Of a stretch of DNA of 64,000 nt, positions 34,008-42,441 are shown one piece after another. Within the stretch, counting starts at the first letter, position 1. Every line of letters begins with the position of its first letter. A program made the translations under genes and the position numbers. This DNA comes from an uncultured Chloroflexales bacterium (GTDB lineage: Bacteria > Chloroflexota > Chloroflexia > Chloroflexales > Chloroflexaceae), in assembly GCA_937902315.1 (NCBI GenBank), contig CALGUG010000014.1, positions 62,001-126,000 on the forward strand. The letters run 5' to 3'. A model generated the notes under the pieces. It was not told the origin of the DNA. It ran no database searches and was given only the letters and a program-made list of their open reading frames with translations.

Positions 34008-34160
34008 CTGTTGCGTTTCGTTTTGGGGCGGTATCGGAACACAGCTAGAAGCCCGTTGCGGCGGGTAGACTGTTTGTAGCCGTAGGCGGACGCGGGTAGT
34101 ACCTTCTTTGGGGCTAGGGACCGCGCCGCCAACGCTCTAAAGGAAACAGGCGGCTTGCTA
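34008..34160 (-). repeat. Family A element, copy A8, inside the iol operon
   Basis: TTTCGTTTTGGGGCGG at the left, GGCGGGTAGACTGTTTGTAG with the core (34072-34094), then CTTCTTTGGGGC and CCGCCAACGC at the right. It fills most of the 213-bp gap between iolD and iolA, all read in the same direction, so it must be transcribed as part of the operon unless a second promoter follows it. Confidence 0.7.
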
Positions 34161-34212
34161 GAAGTAGCTTTCGAGATTTTGGGCAAAGCTTACGCAATAA
34201 GGAGCCTATCAC

Positions 34213-35691
34213 ATGATTCAGGACGGCCAGATCCTTAACTTTATTGGCGGCGAATGGAAGAAGTCTTCCACAACCGAATTCCGCGATGTGATCAACCCCG
34301 CGACCGGTGAGAGCATGGTGCGTGTGCCACTATCGAGCGCTGCAGAGGTTGATGCTGCGGTACAGGCAGCTCAGGCTGCGTTCGATGGCTGGCGACGCAC
34401 TCCGGTTACACAGCGTATTCAGTATCTATTTAAGCTGAAGGATCTGCTCGAGACCCATCTCGACGAGATCGCTGAGCTGATTACCAACGAGTGTGGCAAG
34501 ACCTTTGCCGAGGCCCAGGCCGAGATGCGACGCGGTATCGAGAACGTTGAGGTGGCTTGTGGTACGCCGATTTTGATGCAGGGCTACAACAACGAAGATA
34601 TCGCAAGCGGTATCGACGAGATTATGTATCGCCAGCCGCTGGGCGTTGTGGCCGCCATCACTCCCTTCAACTTCCCAGGCATGATTCCGTTCTGGTTTAT
34701 GCCCTATGCGATCGCGACCGGCAACTGTTTTGTGCTCAAGCCCTCGGAGAAGGTGCCGATGACGATGAGCCGCGTCTTCGATCTGATCGAGCAGATCGGG
34801 CTGCCCAAGGGTGTGGTCTCTGTGGTGAACGGTGGCAAAGAGACCGTCGATGCTATCCTCGATCATCCCTTAGTGCGAGCTGTTTCGTTCGTTGGCTCGA
34901 CTCCGGTGGCGCGCTATGTCTACAGCCGCGCAACCGCCAATGGCAAGCGCGCTCAGTGCCAAGGTGGCGCCAAGAACCCCGTGATCGTGTTGCCCGACGC
35001 CGATATGGATGCTGCGACCCGCATCATCGCCGACTCGGCCTTCGGCTGCGCTGGTCAGCGCTGTCTGGCTTCGTCGATCGCGATCACCGTCGGCGAGGCA
35101 CGCAATACCTTCGTTGAGCAGATCGCCGATGCCGCTGCGAGCCGCAAGGTTGGCTACGGTATGGATCTGAGCAACGAGATGGGCCCGGTTATCAGCACCG
35201 AGAGCAAGACGCGCATTGAGCGTTTGATCGGTGTGGGTGCCGATGAGGGCGCTCAGGTGCTGGTCGATGGGCGCAATCCTGTTATCGCTGGTTACGAGAA
35301 GGGTTCGTTTGTGCGCCCGACCATTTTGAATGGTGTCGATCCGCGCAGCGAGATCGCGCGCACCGAGATCTTTGGCCCGGTGCTGAGCCTGATGCACGTC
35401 AACGATATCGATGAGGCGATCGCCTTGGTGAACAGCGGCACTTACGGCAACCAAGCCTGTCTCTTCACCAGCAGCGGCGCCGCTGCGCGCAAGTTCCGCT
35501 ACGAGGCCCGGGCTGGCAATATCGGCATCAATATCGGTGTAGCTGCCCCGATCGCCTTCTTCCCCTTCTCGGGCTGGAAGGAGAGCTTCTTCGGTGACCT
35601 GCACGCTCAGGGCCGCCACGGTATCGAGTTCTACACCGAGACTAAGGTGGTTGTCGAGCGCTGGCCGAAAGAGTGGTCGCGCAAGTTCTAA
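34213..35691 (+). CDS. iolA: Methylmalonate/malonate-semialdehyde dehydrogenase (acylating) IolA
   Basis: The product has 492 residues. It converts malonic semialdehyde to acetyl-CoA and CO2 with CoA and NAD. The aldehyde dehydrogenase fold has NAD-binding PFNFPGMIPFWF and KPSEKVPM, the glycine loop SFVGSTPVARYV, and the catalytic cysteine C284 in GCAGQRCLA, the form specific to the CoA-acylating MmsA/IolA group. FFGDLHAQGRHGIEFYT near the C-terminus also fits. A good AATAAGGAG site precedes ATG. It is the last step of the inositol route in this operon. Confidence 0.92.
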   Translation: MIQDGQILNFIGGEWKKSSTTEFRDVINPATGESMVRVPLSSAAEVDAAVQAAQAAFDGWRRTPVTQRIQYLFKLKDLLETHLDEIAELITNECGKTFAEAQAEMRRGIENVEVACGTPILMQGYNNEDIASGIDEIMYRQPLGVVAAITPFNFPGMIPFWFMPYAIATGNCFVLKPSEKVPMTMSRVFDLIEQIGLPKGVVSVVNGGKETVDAILDHPLVRAVSFVGSTPVARYVYSRATANGKRAQCQGGAKNPVIVLPDADMDAATRIIADSAFGCAGQRCLASSIAITVGEARNTFVEQIADAAASRKVGYGMDLSNEMGPVISTESKTRIERLIGVGADEGAQVLVDGRNPVIAGYEKGSFVRPTILNGVDPRSEIARTEIFGPVLSLMHVNDIDEAIALVNSGTYGNQACLFTSSGAAARKFRYEARAGNIGINIGVAAPIAFFPFSGWKESFFGDLHAQGRHGIEFYTETKVVVERWPKEWSRKF

Positions 35692-35700
35692 AGCCTTGCG

Positions 35701-35730
35701 AGCAGTTGGCAGCTTAGGCTGCCAACTGCT
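35701..35730 (+). terminator. Intercistronic hairpin between iolA and iolE
   Basis: AGCAGTTGGCAG (35701-35712) pairs perfectly with CTGCCAACTGCT (35719-35730), with a 6-nt loop. Only a weak T stretch follows, and iolE begins 25 bases later. It may be an attenuator or an mRNA-stabilising stem rather than a full stop. Confidence 0.55.
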
Positions 35731-35754
35731 TCCTTCAAACGAAAGAGGGTGTCT

Positions 35755-36687
35755 ATGGGCAATTCGATTTTGGTAGGAAACGCACCCTGTTCTTGGGGCT
35801 CACTTGAATTTGAAGGCTTGGCTGGCGAAGCGATCGGCTATGCGCAGATGCTCGATGAACTGGTGGCGAGCGGCTACACGGGCACGGAATTGGGCGACTG
35901 GGGCTTTATGCCAACCGACACCGAGCAGTTGCATGCGGTCTTGGCAGAGCGCAAACTGACAATGACAGGCGCTTTTGTGCCGGTTGCTTTGCGCGATCCC
36001 GATGCCCACGATGAAGGTCTGGAGCGGGTCTTGACCGTCGCCCGTCAACTAGCAGCCGTGGCCTCTTCCGAATATCCGCCCTTCCTTGTGTTGGCCGATG
36101 AGAACGGTAGTGACCCAGTGCGCACCAAACAGGCTGGACGAATCGGCCCGGAGCTGGGCTTGAAGCCCGAAGAGTGGCGTGTCTTCGCCGATGGCGCGAA
36201 CCGCATCGCACAGGCTGTGCGCGAGCAAACTGGACTGCGCACCGTCTTCCATCATCACTGCGCTGGCTATGTTGAGACGCCTGCCGAGATCGATACTCTG
36301 CTGAGCATGACCGATCCCGAAACGCTCGGTTTGGTTTTCGATACAGGCCACTTCCTGTATGGCAGCGGTCAAAATGATCCCGCAGTTGTGCTTGAAGCCT
36401 TGGATCGCCACGCCGACCGCATCTGGTACGTGCACTTCAAAGATTGCCATCCTCAGATCGCTGAGCAAGCTCGCCGCGAAGAGTGGGATTACTTTACAGC
36501 CGTGGGGCATGGCGTATTTTGCGAGCTTGGCAAGGGCTGTGTGGATTTTGCGGCCGTAACGAATTGGCTGCGCGAACATAACTATCGTGGTTTTATTACG
36601 GTTGAACAAGATGTGTTGCCCGGTATGGGTGCGCCGCGTTTGAGCGCCGAACGTAACCGAGCCTTTTTGCGTACACTTGGATTATGA
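35755..36687 (+). CDS. iolE: 2-keto-myo-inositol dehydratase (inosose dehydratase) IolE
   Basis: The product has 310 residues. IolE removes water from 2-keto-myo-inositol to give the trihydroxycyclohexane-dione used by IolD. It is a xylose-isomerase-like TIM barrel: NAPCSWG at the start (typical of IolE), GYTGTELGDWGFMP, FHHHCAGYVETPAEID, DTGHFLYGS, VHFKDCHP and FITVEQDVLPG. The metal-binding Glu/Asp/His are in these loops. I use the ATG at 35755 (AAGAGGG upstream). The frame also opens at GTG 35749. Confidence 0.9.
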   Translation: MGNSILVGNAPCSWGSLEFEGLAGEAIGYAQMLDELVASGYTGTELGDWGFMPTDTEQLHAVLAERKLTMTGAFVPVALRDPDAHDEGLERVLTVARQLAAVASSEYPPFLVLADENGSDPVRTKQAGRIGPELGLKPEEWRVFADGANRIAQAVREQTGLRTVFHHHCAGYVETPAEIDTLLSMTDPETLGLVFDTGHFLYGSGQNDPAVVLEALDRHADRIWYVHFKDCHPQIAEQARREEWDYFTAVGHGVFCELGKGCVDFAAVTNWLREHNYRGFITVEQDVLPGMGAPRLSAERNRAFLRTLGL

Positions 36688-36743
36688 TCTTTGCCGCGCT
36701 CTCTTCAGCTCGGCAGTAGACACTAGCAAAAGAGATAGAAGGT

Positions 36744-37760
36744 ATGGATCGTCTCAAGATCGGCCTGATCGGAGCAGGCCGTATCGGGCGTGTACACGCT
36801 TCGAACTTAGCGAATCGTATCCCCGCAGCGGAAGTGGTAGCGGTCGCCGATGTATCGCTTGAAGCGGCACAGCAGTGCGCCCAGATCAACCGCATTCCGA
36901 CTGCAACCAGCGACTATCGCGAGATTCTCGCAGATCCCTCGATCAAGGCAGTGCTGATCTGTTCGGCCACCAATACTCACGCGACTCTGATCGAAGAGGC
37001 CGCCAAAGCAGGCAAACAGATCTTTTGTGAAAAACCGATCGCGCTCTCGCTTGAGGCGATCGACAAGGCTTTGGCGGCAGTCAAAGAGGCGGGCGTGAAG
37101 CTGCAGATCGGCTTCAATCGTCGCTTCGACGCCAACTATCGCCGCGTGCGCCAAGCGATTGTGAGCGGCGAGATCGGCGATCCTCATATCGTGCATATCA
37201 TTAGCCGCGATCCGGCTCCTCCTCCGGCCGAATATGTCAAAGTTTCGGGCGGCATCTTCCTCGATATGACCATCCACGACTTCGACATGGCGCGCTTTTT
37301 GGTCGGCAGCGAAGTTGAAGAGGTCTACACGGTGGGCGGCGTGAAGATCGACCCTGCGATCGGCGAGGCTGGCGATATCGATACCGCCTTTATTGTGTTG
37401 CGCTTTGTCAACGGGGTAACCGCTACCATCGACAACAGCCGCAAAGCGGTCTATGGCTACGATCAGCGCGTTGAGGTCTTTGGCAGCGCTGGCGCTATTC
37501 AGACTGAAAATAACTATCCCAACAGCGCCATCATCAGTGACGCAACTAGCATTCGTCGTGATCTGCCGCTCAACTTCTTTATGGATCGCTATACCGAGAG
37601 CTTTGTGAGTGAGATGCAAGCTTTTGTCGACGCCGTGTTGAACGATGCTCCAACACCTGTTACAGGCTTCGACGGTCGCGCTCCGGTTGTGATCGGCTTG
37701 GCGGCGCGCCGTTCGTACGAAGAGAACCGCCCGGTGCGAATCAGCGAGATCAGTGCTTAG
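36744..37760 (+). CDS. iolG: myo-inositol 2-dehydrogenase IolG
   Basis: The product has 338 residues. It oxidises myo-inositol to 2-keto-myo-inositol with NAD, the first step. NAD-binding GLIGAGRIGRVHASN is at 7-21, the EKP lysine is K97 in FCEKPIALS, and the catalytic D174/H178 are in FLDMTIHDFDMARFL. GFNRRFDANY and the C-terminal DGRAPVVIGLAARRS are typical of IolG. It follows iolE by 56 bases with AGAAGG before the ATG. A chiro- or scyllo-inositol preference cannot be excluded. Confidence 0.9.
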   Translation: MDRLKIGLIGAGRIGRVHASNLANRIPAAEVVAVADVSLEAAQQCAQINRIPTATSDYREILADPSIKAVLICSATNTHATLIEEAAKAGKQIFCEKPIALSLEAIDKALAAVKEAGVKLQIGFNRRFDANYRRVRQAIVSGEIGDPHIVHIISRDPAPPPAEYVKVSGGIFLDMTIHDFDMARFLVGSEVEEVYTVGGVKIDPAIGEAGDIDTAFIVLRFVNGVTATIDNSRKAVYGYDQRVEVFGSAGAIQTENNYPNSAIISDATSIRRDLPLNFFMDRYTESFVSEMQAFVDAVLNDAPTPVTGFDGRAPVVIGLAARRSYEENRPVRISEISA

Positions 37761-37822
37761 GCCTTCTTAACAAGAGCGATCCGAAGTTTGGATATTTTGC
37801 TGTTGCAATTTTGAGCGAAGTT

Positions 37823-37938
37823 CGTGCATACTAACATATGCACGTTTCACGGAATACAGAGCGATCTCTCCCCGGAATTTAGAGATCGTCGAGTGCCTGG
37901 TGCCCGTCCTTATGGCTTCCAGAGCGATAAGGACGGGC
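37823..37938 (+). promoter_or_regulatory. Three consecutive hairpins between iolG and the next gene
   Basis: Three perfect stems occur in the 210-bp gap: CGTGCATA-6-TATGCACG (37823-37844), CGATCTCT-11-AGAGATCG (37862-37888) and GCCCGTCCTTAT-13-ATAAGGACGGGC (37902-37938). The last would work as terminator stem, but lacks a T-run. They may separate or adjust expression of the last gene. Confidence 0.6.
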
Positions 37939-37970
37939 CATGTATTCATTTTGTTGCAGAGACGCACTTT

Positions 37971-38741
37971 ATGACGGCGATTACTCAATCTGTCTCGTGG
38001 TGGTGTTTTACTCCACGGCTTATGGCTCCCGAAGCCTTTTTGACCGCTGCGGCTGAGGCTGGCTTCAAAGCGATTGAACTTGTGCCACCCGAATATGTCC
38101 AGCTTGTGTGTGATTTCGGTCTGAAGATCTCGTCGATGGGCGGCCACAATGGCATTGCTAATGGTCTTAATCGCGTTGATCAGCACGACCGAATCGAACA
38201 AGAGATCCGCGCTAAGCTGGAGTTAGCTCAGCGCTGGAGCGTGCCCAACTTGATCTGCTTCTCGGGCGAGCGTAAAGGCCTCAATGACGTAGAGGGTGCT
38301 AAAGTGACGGCCGAGGGTTTTGCACGCTTGGCACCTTTGGCGGAAGCTGCGGGTGTTACGCTTGTGCTCGAGCTGCTCAATAGCAAAGTCGATCACCCCG
38401 ATTACCAAGCCGACCACACGGCTTGGGGCGTTGAGGTATGTAAGCAGGTCAACTCGCCAGCCGTTAAGTTGCTCTACGATATCTACCATATGCAGATTAT
38501 GGAGGGCGATCTTATTCGCACCATTCGTGAGGCTCATGCTTGGATCGGCCACTACCATACGGCGGGCAACCCCGGACGCAATGACCTCGATGAGGAACAA
38601 GAAATCTACTACCCAAGTGTGTTGCGGGCTATTCGCGACACAGGCTATACTGGCTACCTGGCGCATGAATTTTTGCCCAAGGGCGATCCGATTCAGGCCC
38701 TCAAAAATGTGTTTCAGCTCTGCGAACCTTATCTTCGCTAA
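37971..38741 (+). CDS. Hydroxypyruvate-isomerase-like TIM-barrel protein
   Basis: The product has 256 residues. It is a xylose-isomerase-like barrel of the Hyi group: ELVPPEYVQLVCDFGL, SGERKGLNDVEGAKV, LELLNSKVDHPDYQADH, YDIYHMQIMEGD, GHYHTAGNPGRND and YLAHEFLPKGDP. Metal ligands would be the Glu, Asp, His and Glu in these loops. In this operon it may act as an inosose or sugar isomerase (IolI-like role), but the sequence is nearer to Hyi. I start at ATG 37971, since upstream codons back to 37824 run through hairpins and lack protein character. Confidence 0.75.
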   Translation: MTAITQSVSWWCFTPRLMAPEAFLTAAAEAGFKAIELVPPEYVQLVCDFGLKISSMGGHNGIANGLNRVDQHDRIEQEIRAKLELAQRWSVPNLICFSGERKGLNDVEGAKVTAEGFARLAPLAEAAGVTLVLELLNSKVDHPDYQADHTAWGVEVCKQVNSPAVKLLYDIYHMQIMEGDLIRTIREAHAWIGHYHTAGNPGRNDLDEEQEIYYPSVLRAIRDTGYTGYLAHEFLPKGDPIQALKNVFQLCEPYLR

Positions 38742-38882
38742 GATCCTGAGCGCATTAGAATCCCAATCCAAGCAGTTGTGCTATGAGCGTTCCTCCCTCT
38801 TTCCAACGGCACAGTGAGGTGTTTTGGGTCGATGATGACGTCAAACAAGCTTATCATTCTGCTTTGTTGCGCATCATAGAGT

Positions 38883-38915
38883 AAGAGCGTTGCGCGGATC
38901 GAACGCTCTTAATTT
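38883..38915 (+). terminator. Terminator of the inositol operon
   Basis: TAAGAGCGTT (38883-38892) pairs with AACGCTCTTA (38902-38911), followed by ATTT. It lies 140 bases past the last gene. Confidence 0.65.
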
Positions 38916-38967
38916 GGTGATTAACAGCTAGCATATACTTGTTTTCGTACAAATATACGAGGGAACT

Positions 38968-39540
38968 ATGAAAGAACTCGCGTGGTCGCATATTGCAACA
39001 ACGGTGCTGCGTAACGGCAAAACTGCATTTATCCGTCCTCTGGAAGAGGCCGATCGTTTTGAACTCTTACAGTTTGGTCAAAGCCTGCCCCAAGATGATC
39101 TACTCTATCTAGAAGACGATTTTCTGAACCCAGATATTATTACGCGTTTGATTAACGCACGCTTCGCCAGCCATTGGCGTCAGTGTGTTGCGACCATCGA
39201 TAACCGAATCGTCGGCTATGCCTCGGTGCGTCAGTTGCCGGGCTGGTCGAATCACGTAGGGCGAATTATGTTGTTAGTTGGCTCGGAATGGCGGCGCTGT
39301 GGTGTGGGGAATGCCTTGGCGCATTCGATTTTCGAGGCGGCGCGTGACTTAGGGGTGAGCAAAGTTGTAGTGGAGATGCTCGAGCGTCAGGCGGCAGGGC
39401 GCGCAATCTTCGAACGACTTGGTTTCACGCTCGAAGGCCGGCTGTTAGCGCATGCGCGCGACCGGGCTGGTCAAGACCATAACCTCATTATTTTGGCCTA
39501 TCATGTCGATAGCCCGACCAGCGGTTCTCATCTCTCGTGA
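38968..39540 (+). CDS. GNAT-family acetyltransferase
   Basis: The product has 190 residues. GKTAFIRPLEEAD begins the fold, VGRIMLLVGSEWRRCGVGNALAHSIF holds the RxxGxG acetyl-CoA loop, and AAGRAIFERLGFTLEGRLLAHARDRAG is the last helix-strand, resembling RimI/PhiNT-like members. Substrate unknown. GAGGGAAC precedes the ATG. It stands alone. Confidence 0.8.
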   Translation: MKELAWSHIATTVLRNGKTAFIRPLEEADRFELLQFGQSLPQDDLLYLEDDFLNPDIITRLINARFASHWRQCVATIDNRIVGYASVRQLPGWSNHVGRIMLLVGSEWRRCGVGNALAHSIFEAARDLGVSKVVVEMLERQAAGRAIFERLGFTLEGRLLAHARDRAGQDHNLIILAYHVDSPTSGSHLS

Positions 39541-39581
39541 TCTAACCTAGATCGATAAACTGTAGCTGCCGTAGATGGTGA

Positions 39582-39669
39582 TCGCCCATCCTTTGGGTTG
39601 GGCGACACTGCTAAGGGAAGCAGTAGGTTTAAGGTGATTACACCTCTCTGTTTCAGCGGCGAATCACCT
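39582..39669. terminator. Two hairpins between convergent genes
   Basis: TCGCCCA (39582-39588) pairs with TGGGCGA (39599-39605), and AGGTGATT (39632-39639) pairs with AATCACCT (39662-39669). They separate the rightward GNAT gene and the leftward kinase gene. Confidence 0.45.
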
Positions 39670-39676
39670 CTCCCCA

Positions 39677-40126
39677 TTAGCTTAATGCTTTACTCAAGCG
39701 CCAACAATTAACCCCCGACTTTGTGCGACGATAGCCCAGACTATCGACCGCAGTCTTCGCTATCACAAGCCCCATACCTCCCTCGGGCAAGGTGAAGAGG
39801 TCGTCGTGATCCCAGGTTTCCTTCAGTGCTTCATTGGTATAGGCCACACCTCGATCACAGACACGAGCCACAACCCGATCTTCAAAAAGACGCATCGTGA
39901 TTGTGATATCTCCTGGAGCAGGCAGCGGTGCGTAGGCATAACGAATGATATTGGCGACGATCTCGGCTAGAGCGGTTGTAAAGAGCATGTCCCAAGCCTC
40001 GTCGGGCGCGATGGGGGCGATCTCTTTACATTTCTGCCAGAAGCCATTAATAAAAGTGTGGAAGTGTTGCAGTTGCTCGATCTGGGCAGGGAGCACACAT
40101 TCCTGTTCAAAGAGTAGTTCACTCAT
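39677..40126 (-). CDS. RsbW-like anti-sigma/switch serine kinase
   Basis: The product has 149 residues. The GHKL ATPase fold has the N-box LAEIVANIIRYAYAP, the G1 region VCDRGVAYT and the G2 loop PEGGMGLVIAKTAVD, as in RsbW/SpoIIAB. Such kinases phosphorylate an STAS partner and hold a target when it is phosphorylated. The start at 40126 (MSELLFEQ) lies within the end of the STAS gene (8-base overlap), so the two are coupled. No sigma-B gene is in the window, so the target may be another effector. Confidence 0.85.
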   Translation of the reverse strand: MSELLFEQECVLPAQIEQLQHFHTFINGFWQKCKEIAPIAPDEAWDMLFTTALAEIVANIIRYAYAPLPAPGDITITMRLFEDRVVARVCDRGVAYTNEALKETWDHDDLFTLPEGGMGLVIAKTAVDSLGYRRTKSGVNCWRLSKALS

Positions 40127-40457
40127 AGTGTTCAAGGGCATCCTCCAGGCTGGTGTATGGTTTGAGAATATGGTTAAGGGTGGTCAAGTTTAAGATGACT
40201 TCGACTTGTTTGGAGGGACGTGCGATTCGGAGATCGCCACCCTTTTGACGAGCAGCTTTCAGTCCACTAATGAGTGCGCTTAAACCTGAACTATCCACAA
40301 AAATGGTATCTTCCAGATCAACCACAACAAGATGAGAATCTTGCCCTACTAAATCTATTAAGTATTGCTTCATCTCAGGGGCCGATTGTAAATCGAGCCG
40401 CCCTGATAAATGAACGATCGTAACATGCGAGCTTGGTTGTTCTGCTGTGATATACAT
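40119..40457 (-). CDS. STAS-domain anti-sigma-factor antagonist (RsbV/SpoIIAA-like)
   Basis: The product has 112 residues. STAS fold: VTIVHLSGRLDLQSAPEMKQYL, then HLVVVDLEDTIFVDSSGLSALISG with the phosphorylated serine in VDSSGL (S56/S57), and LKPYTSLEDALE at the end. It is the substrate of the adjacent kinase and, when dephosphorylated by the upstream PP2C protein, it should bind the kinase. It overlaps the kinase gene by 8 bases. AAATTGGAGAAAATAG precedes the ATG. Confidence 0.88.
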   Translation of the reverse strand: MYITAEQPSSHVTIVHLSGRLDLQSAPEMKQYLIDLVGQDSHLVVVDLEDTIFVDSSGLSALISGLKAARQKGGDLRIARPSKQVEVILNLTTLNHILKPYTSLEDALEHYE

Positions 40458-40597
40458 CTATTTTCTCCAATTTGCACAGAATAGAAGTAGAGGAGTGACA
40501 ACCGTTCGTTATATTGTGTTATTTTTCCCCTACCTTGCAGACACCAGTGATACTATGAGAATCGCCCTACTTATGCACAATACTCGTCTGTTTGTGC

Positions 40598-41767
40598 CTA
40601 ATCCTTAGATCGTCGGATAACAACAACGGTGATGTCGTCAGGGATCTCGTTTGTTGCTTGGGTTGCAAAGTCGACTAAACGATCGACGATCGCTTGAGCA
40701 CTTTGGCACGAACGGATTTCATCGGCAAGCGCATAGTGATCAAGCTCGCGATGTTGATGTGCATCGATCAATCCATCGCTGTAGATAATGAGGGCGTCGC
40801 CACTCGAAAGCGAAAACTCCTCTTGGCTGTAGGTCTCATCGATCATAATTCCCAAAGGTAAACCGCGTTTCTCTAATAGATCGACTTGACCGTTAGCGCG
40901 CAAAATAAAGGCGTAGCCGTGCCCCGCATCGACATACGATAAGCGTTGGGTCTCTTTGTTGAGTTGCACCATAAAGAGCGTCACAAAGCTATCGCTGGCT
41001 TCGAAGTCCTTGTCGAGCGTGGTCATCATATAGCGTAGAGCCTCGACGGGTGGGCTATCGCGCACCACTGCGTGAAAGACTGCCCGGACGGTAGCCATCA
41101 TGAGCGCGGCGGCCATACCTTTGCCCATCACATCGCAGAGGCAGAAGGTTAACAAGCGGTTGTTTGGCTCATCCCAATCGTAGAAGTCACCGCCGACTTG
41201 GCGGGCTGGCACACAACGAGCAGCAAATTCGAAGCCATCGACTTTGGGCATTGTGTTGGGCAAGAGCGTGTTTTGAACGCTGGCGGCTCGGCGCAGTTCG
41301 GCTTCGAGTTGGCGGCGCTTTTCGTCGAGCTGTTGGCGCAGTGCTTGGTTTTGACGGTTTAAAAGCAGGTGTTCTACGGTGCGTTGTAACACCATGCTAA
41401 ATTCGCGCGGTTCGAGCGGTTTTCGCAGATAGTCGTTGGCTCCGCGACGTAGGGCATTGATCGCCATCTCTTCTGAGCCGAACGCAGTTGTCATAATCAC
41501 AGCGCTGTCACGCTGTTCGGCTCGAATGAAATCTAACACCTCGAGACCGTTGATGCCAGGCATTAACACATCGAGCAGGATAATATCTGGCGACAGCAGC
41601 GAGAGATAGCTCAGGGCCTCTTCGCCACTGGTGGCAATACTGACGTTATAGCCGTGGGCCGTCAAAAGTGCTTCAAGCAGATGCTGCATTACAGTATCGT
41701 CGTCAACAACCAGTGCGTGAAGCGGTCGATCGGCCGGTAAAACAGGTTGAGTAATGCTCTCTGTCAT
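40598..41767 (-). CDS. Response regulator with SpoIIE-type PP2C phosphatase domain
   Basis: About 389 residues. The receiver domain has the acidic pair VVDDD, phospho-acceptor D in PDIILLDVLMPG (about residue 66) and the lysine in DYLRKPLEP. A coiled linker (about 130-170) leads to a PPM phosphatase domain: RQVGGDFYDW, CDVMGKGMAAALMM, YVDAGHGYAF, IYSDGLIDA and PDDITVVVI carry the metal-binding aspartates. It should dephosphorylate the STAS protein encoded 141 bases downstream in response to a sensor kinase that is not in the window. The frame also allows ATG 41776. Confidence 0.9.
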   Translation of the reverse strand: MTESITQPVLPADRPLHALVVDDDTVMQHLLEALLTAHGYNVSIATSGEEALSYLSLLSPDIILLDVLMPGINGLEVLDFIRAEQRDSAVIMTTAFGSEEMAINALRRGANDYLRKPLEPREFSMVLQRTVEHLLLNRQNQALRQQLDEKRRQLEAELRRAASVQNTLLPNTMPKVDGFEFAARCVPARQVGGDFYDWDEPNNRLLTFCLCDVMGKGMAAALMMATVRAVFHAVVRDSPPVEALRYMMTTLDKDFEASDSFVTLFMVQLNKETQRLSYVDAGHGYAFILRANGQVDLLEKRGLPLGIMIDETYSQEEFSLSSGDALIIYSDGLIDAHQHRELDHYALADEIRSCQSAQAIVDRLVDFATQATNEIPDDITVVVIRRSKD

Positions 41768-42061
41768 AGTGTGCAAACGTTTCTAAACTGAACATATTGG
41801 AATATGAGCGTAAATAGTATAAATTTGATTATAAGTTGGCGAATAAAGTGAAAATTGTGTTGAATATGGTTTATGGCTGGTGATTTGTGCATTTTTGTTT
41901 GATTGTTAGGATTATTCTATGTTTTGTAGTGATATATGATACACCCTTTTTTGCTATAACGTAACCGTTAGAACAATTCGAAGGTTACGCATAGAAGGAT
42001 ATGAACTTGGTTTAGAACTCATTACTGTAAAATTGCTTGGAATTCGTTCTGGCTACAAATA
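41768..42061. other. AT-rich upstream region of the PP2C gene
   Basis: No gene is seen. TGCAAACGTTTCTA (41772-41785) right next to the start codon resembles one half of the LacI-type operator at 29891. The rest is AT-rich and may hold the promoter of the PP2C-STAS-kinase set. Confidence 0.35.
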
Positions 42062-42227
42062 ATACCAAATCCGACTGATTACTTTGTGTTTTTAGCCTTT
42101 GCTAGAGTGGAATGTGACTATTTTGTTATGTATAATTTCGTGTAATAGTGCGGAATATCACACAACACTTTCCCTCGTTTTCGTTTGCTCACATTACGAG
42201 AATGTAAGTTTTACGCGGAATTGCTAT
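42062..42227 (+). repeat. Family B element, copy B7 (166 bp)
   Basis: Left end ATACCAAATCCGACTGATTA, right end CGGAATTGCTAT. TTTAGCCTTTGCTAGAGTGG is a diverged hallmark. The centre TATAATTTCGTG...CGGAATATCACACAAC is a decayed hairpin. Confidence 0.7.
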
Positions 42228-42249
42228 GGATACTGTGATAGCAATCTAA

Positions 42250-42405
42250 GTGTTAGCTTTAGAGCTTTGGCGCTAAGGTCTCTGGCCCAAAGAAGGTTTT
42301 AACCGCGTCCGCCTACGGCTACCAACATCCCGCCCGCCAATCCGACGTCTCTCTGTGCGCAGAGGCCGCCCCCTAAAACCAACGATTCCAAACTGATTTA
42401 GAATG
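42250..42405 (+). repeat. Family A element, copy A9
   Basis: GCGCTAAGG, CCCAAAGAAGGTTTTAA, core CGCGTCCGCCTACGGCTACC (42304-42323), CCCGCCCGCC and AACTGATTTAG at the right end. It lies between B7 and B8, forming a B-A-B cluster of about 550 bp. Confidence 0.7.
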
Positions 42406-42441
42406 AATTTTTATTTATGAAACTCAGTAGTAGCCCTTTTA

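Noticed and set aside
37824..37970. N-terminal extension of the hydroxypyruvate-isomerase-like protein
   Set aside because: The open frame runs through three hairpins, has no ribosome site at its ATG and adds 49 residues not needed for the barrel.
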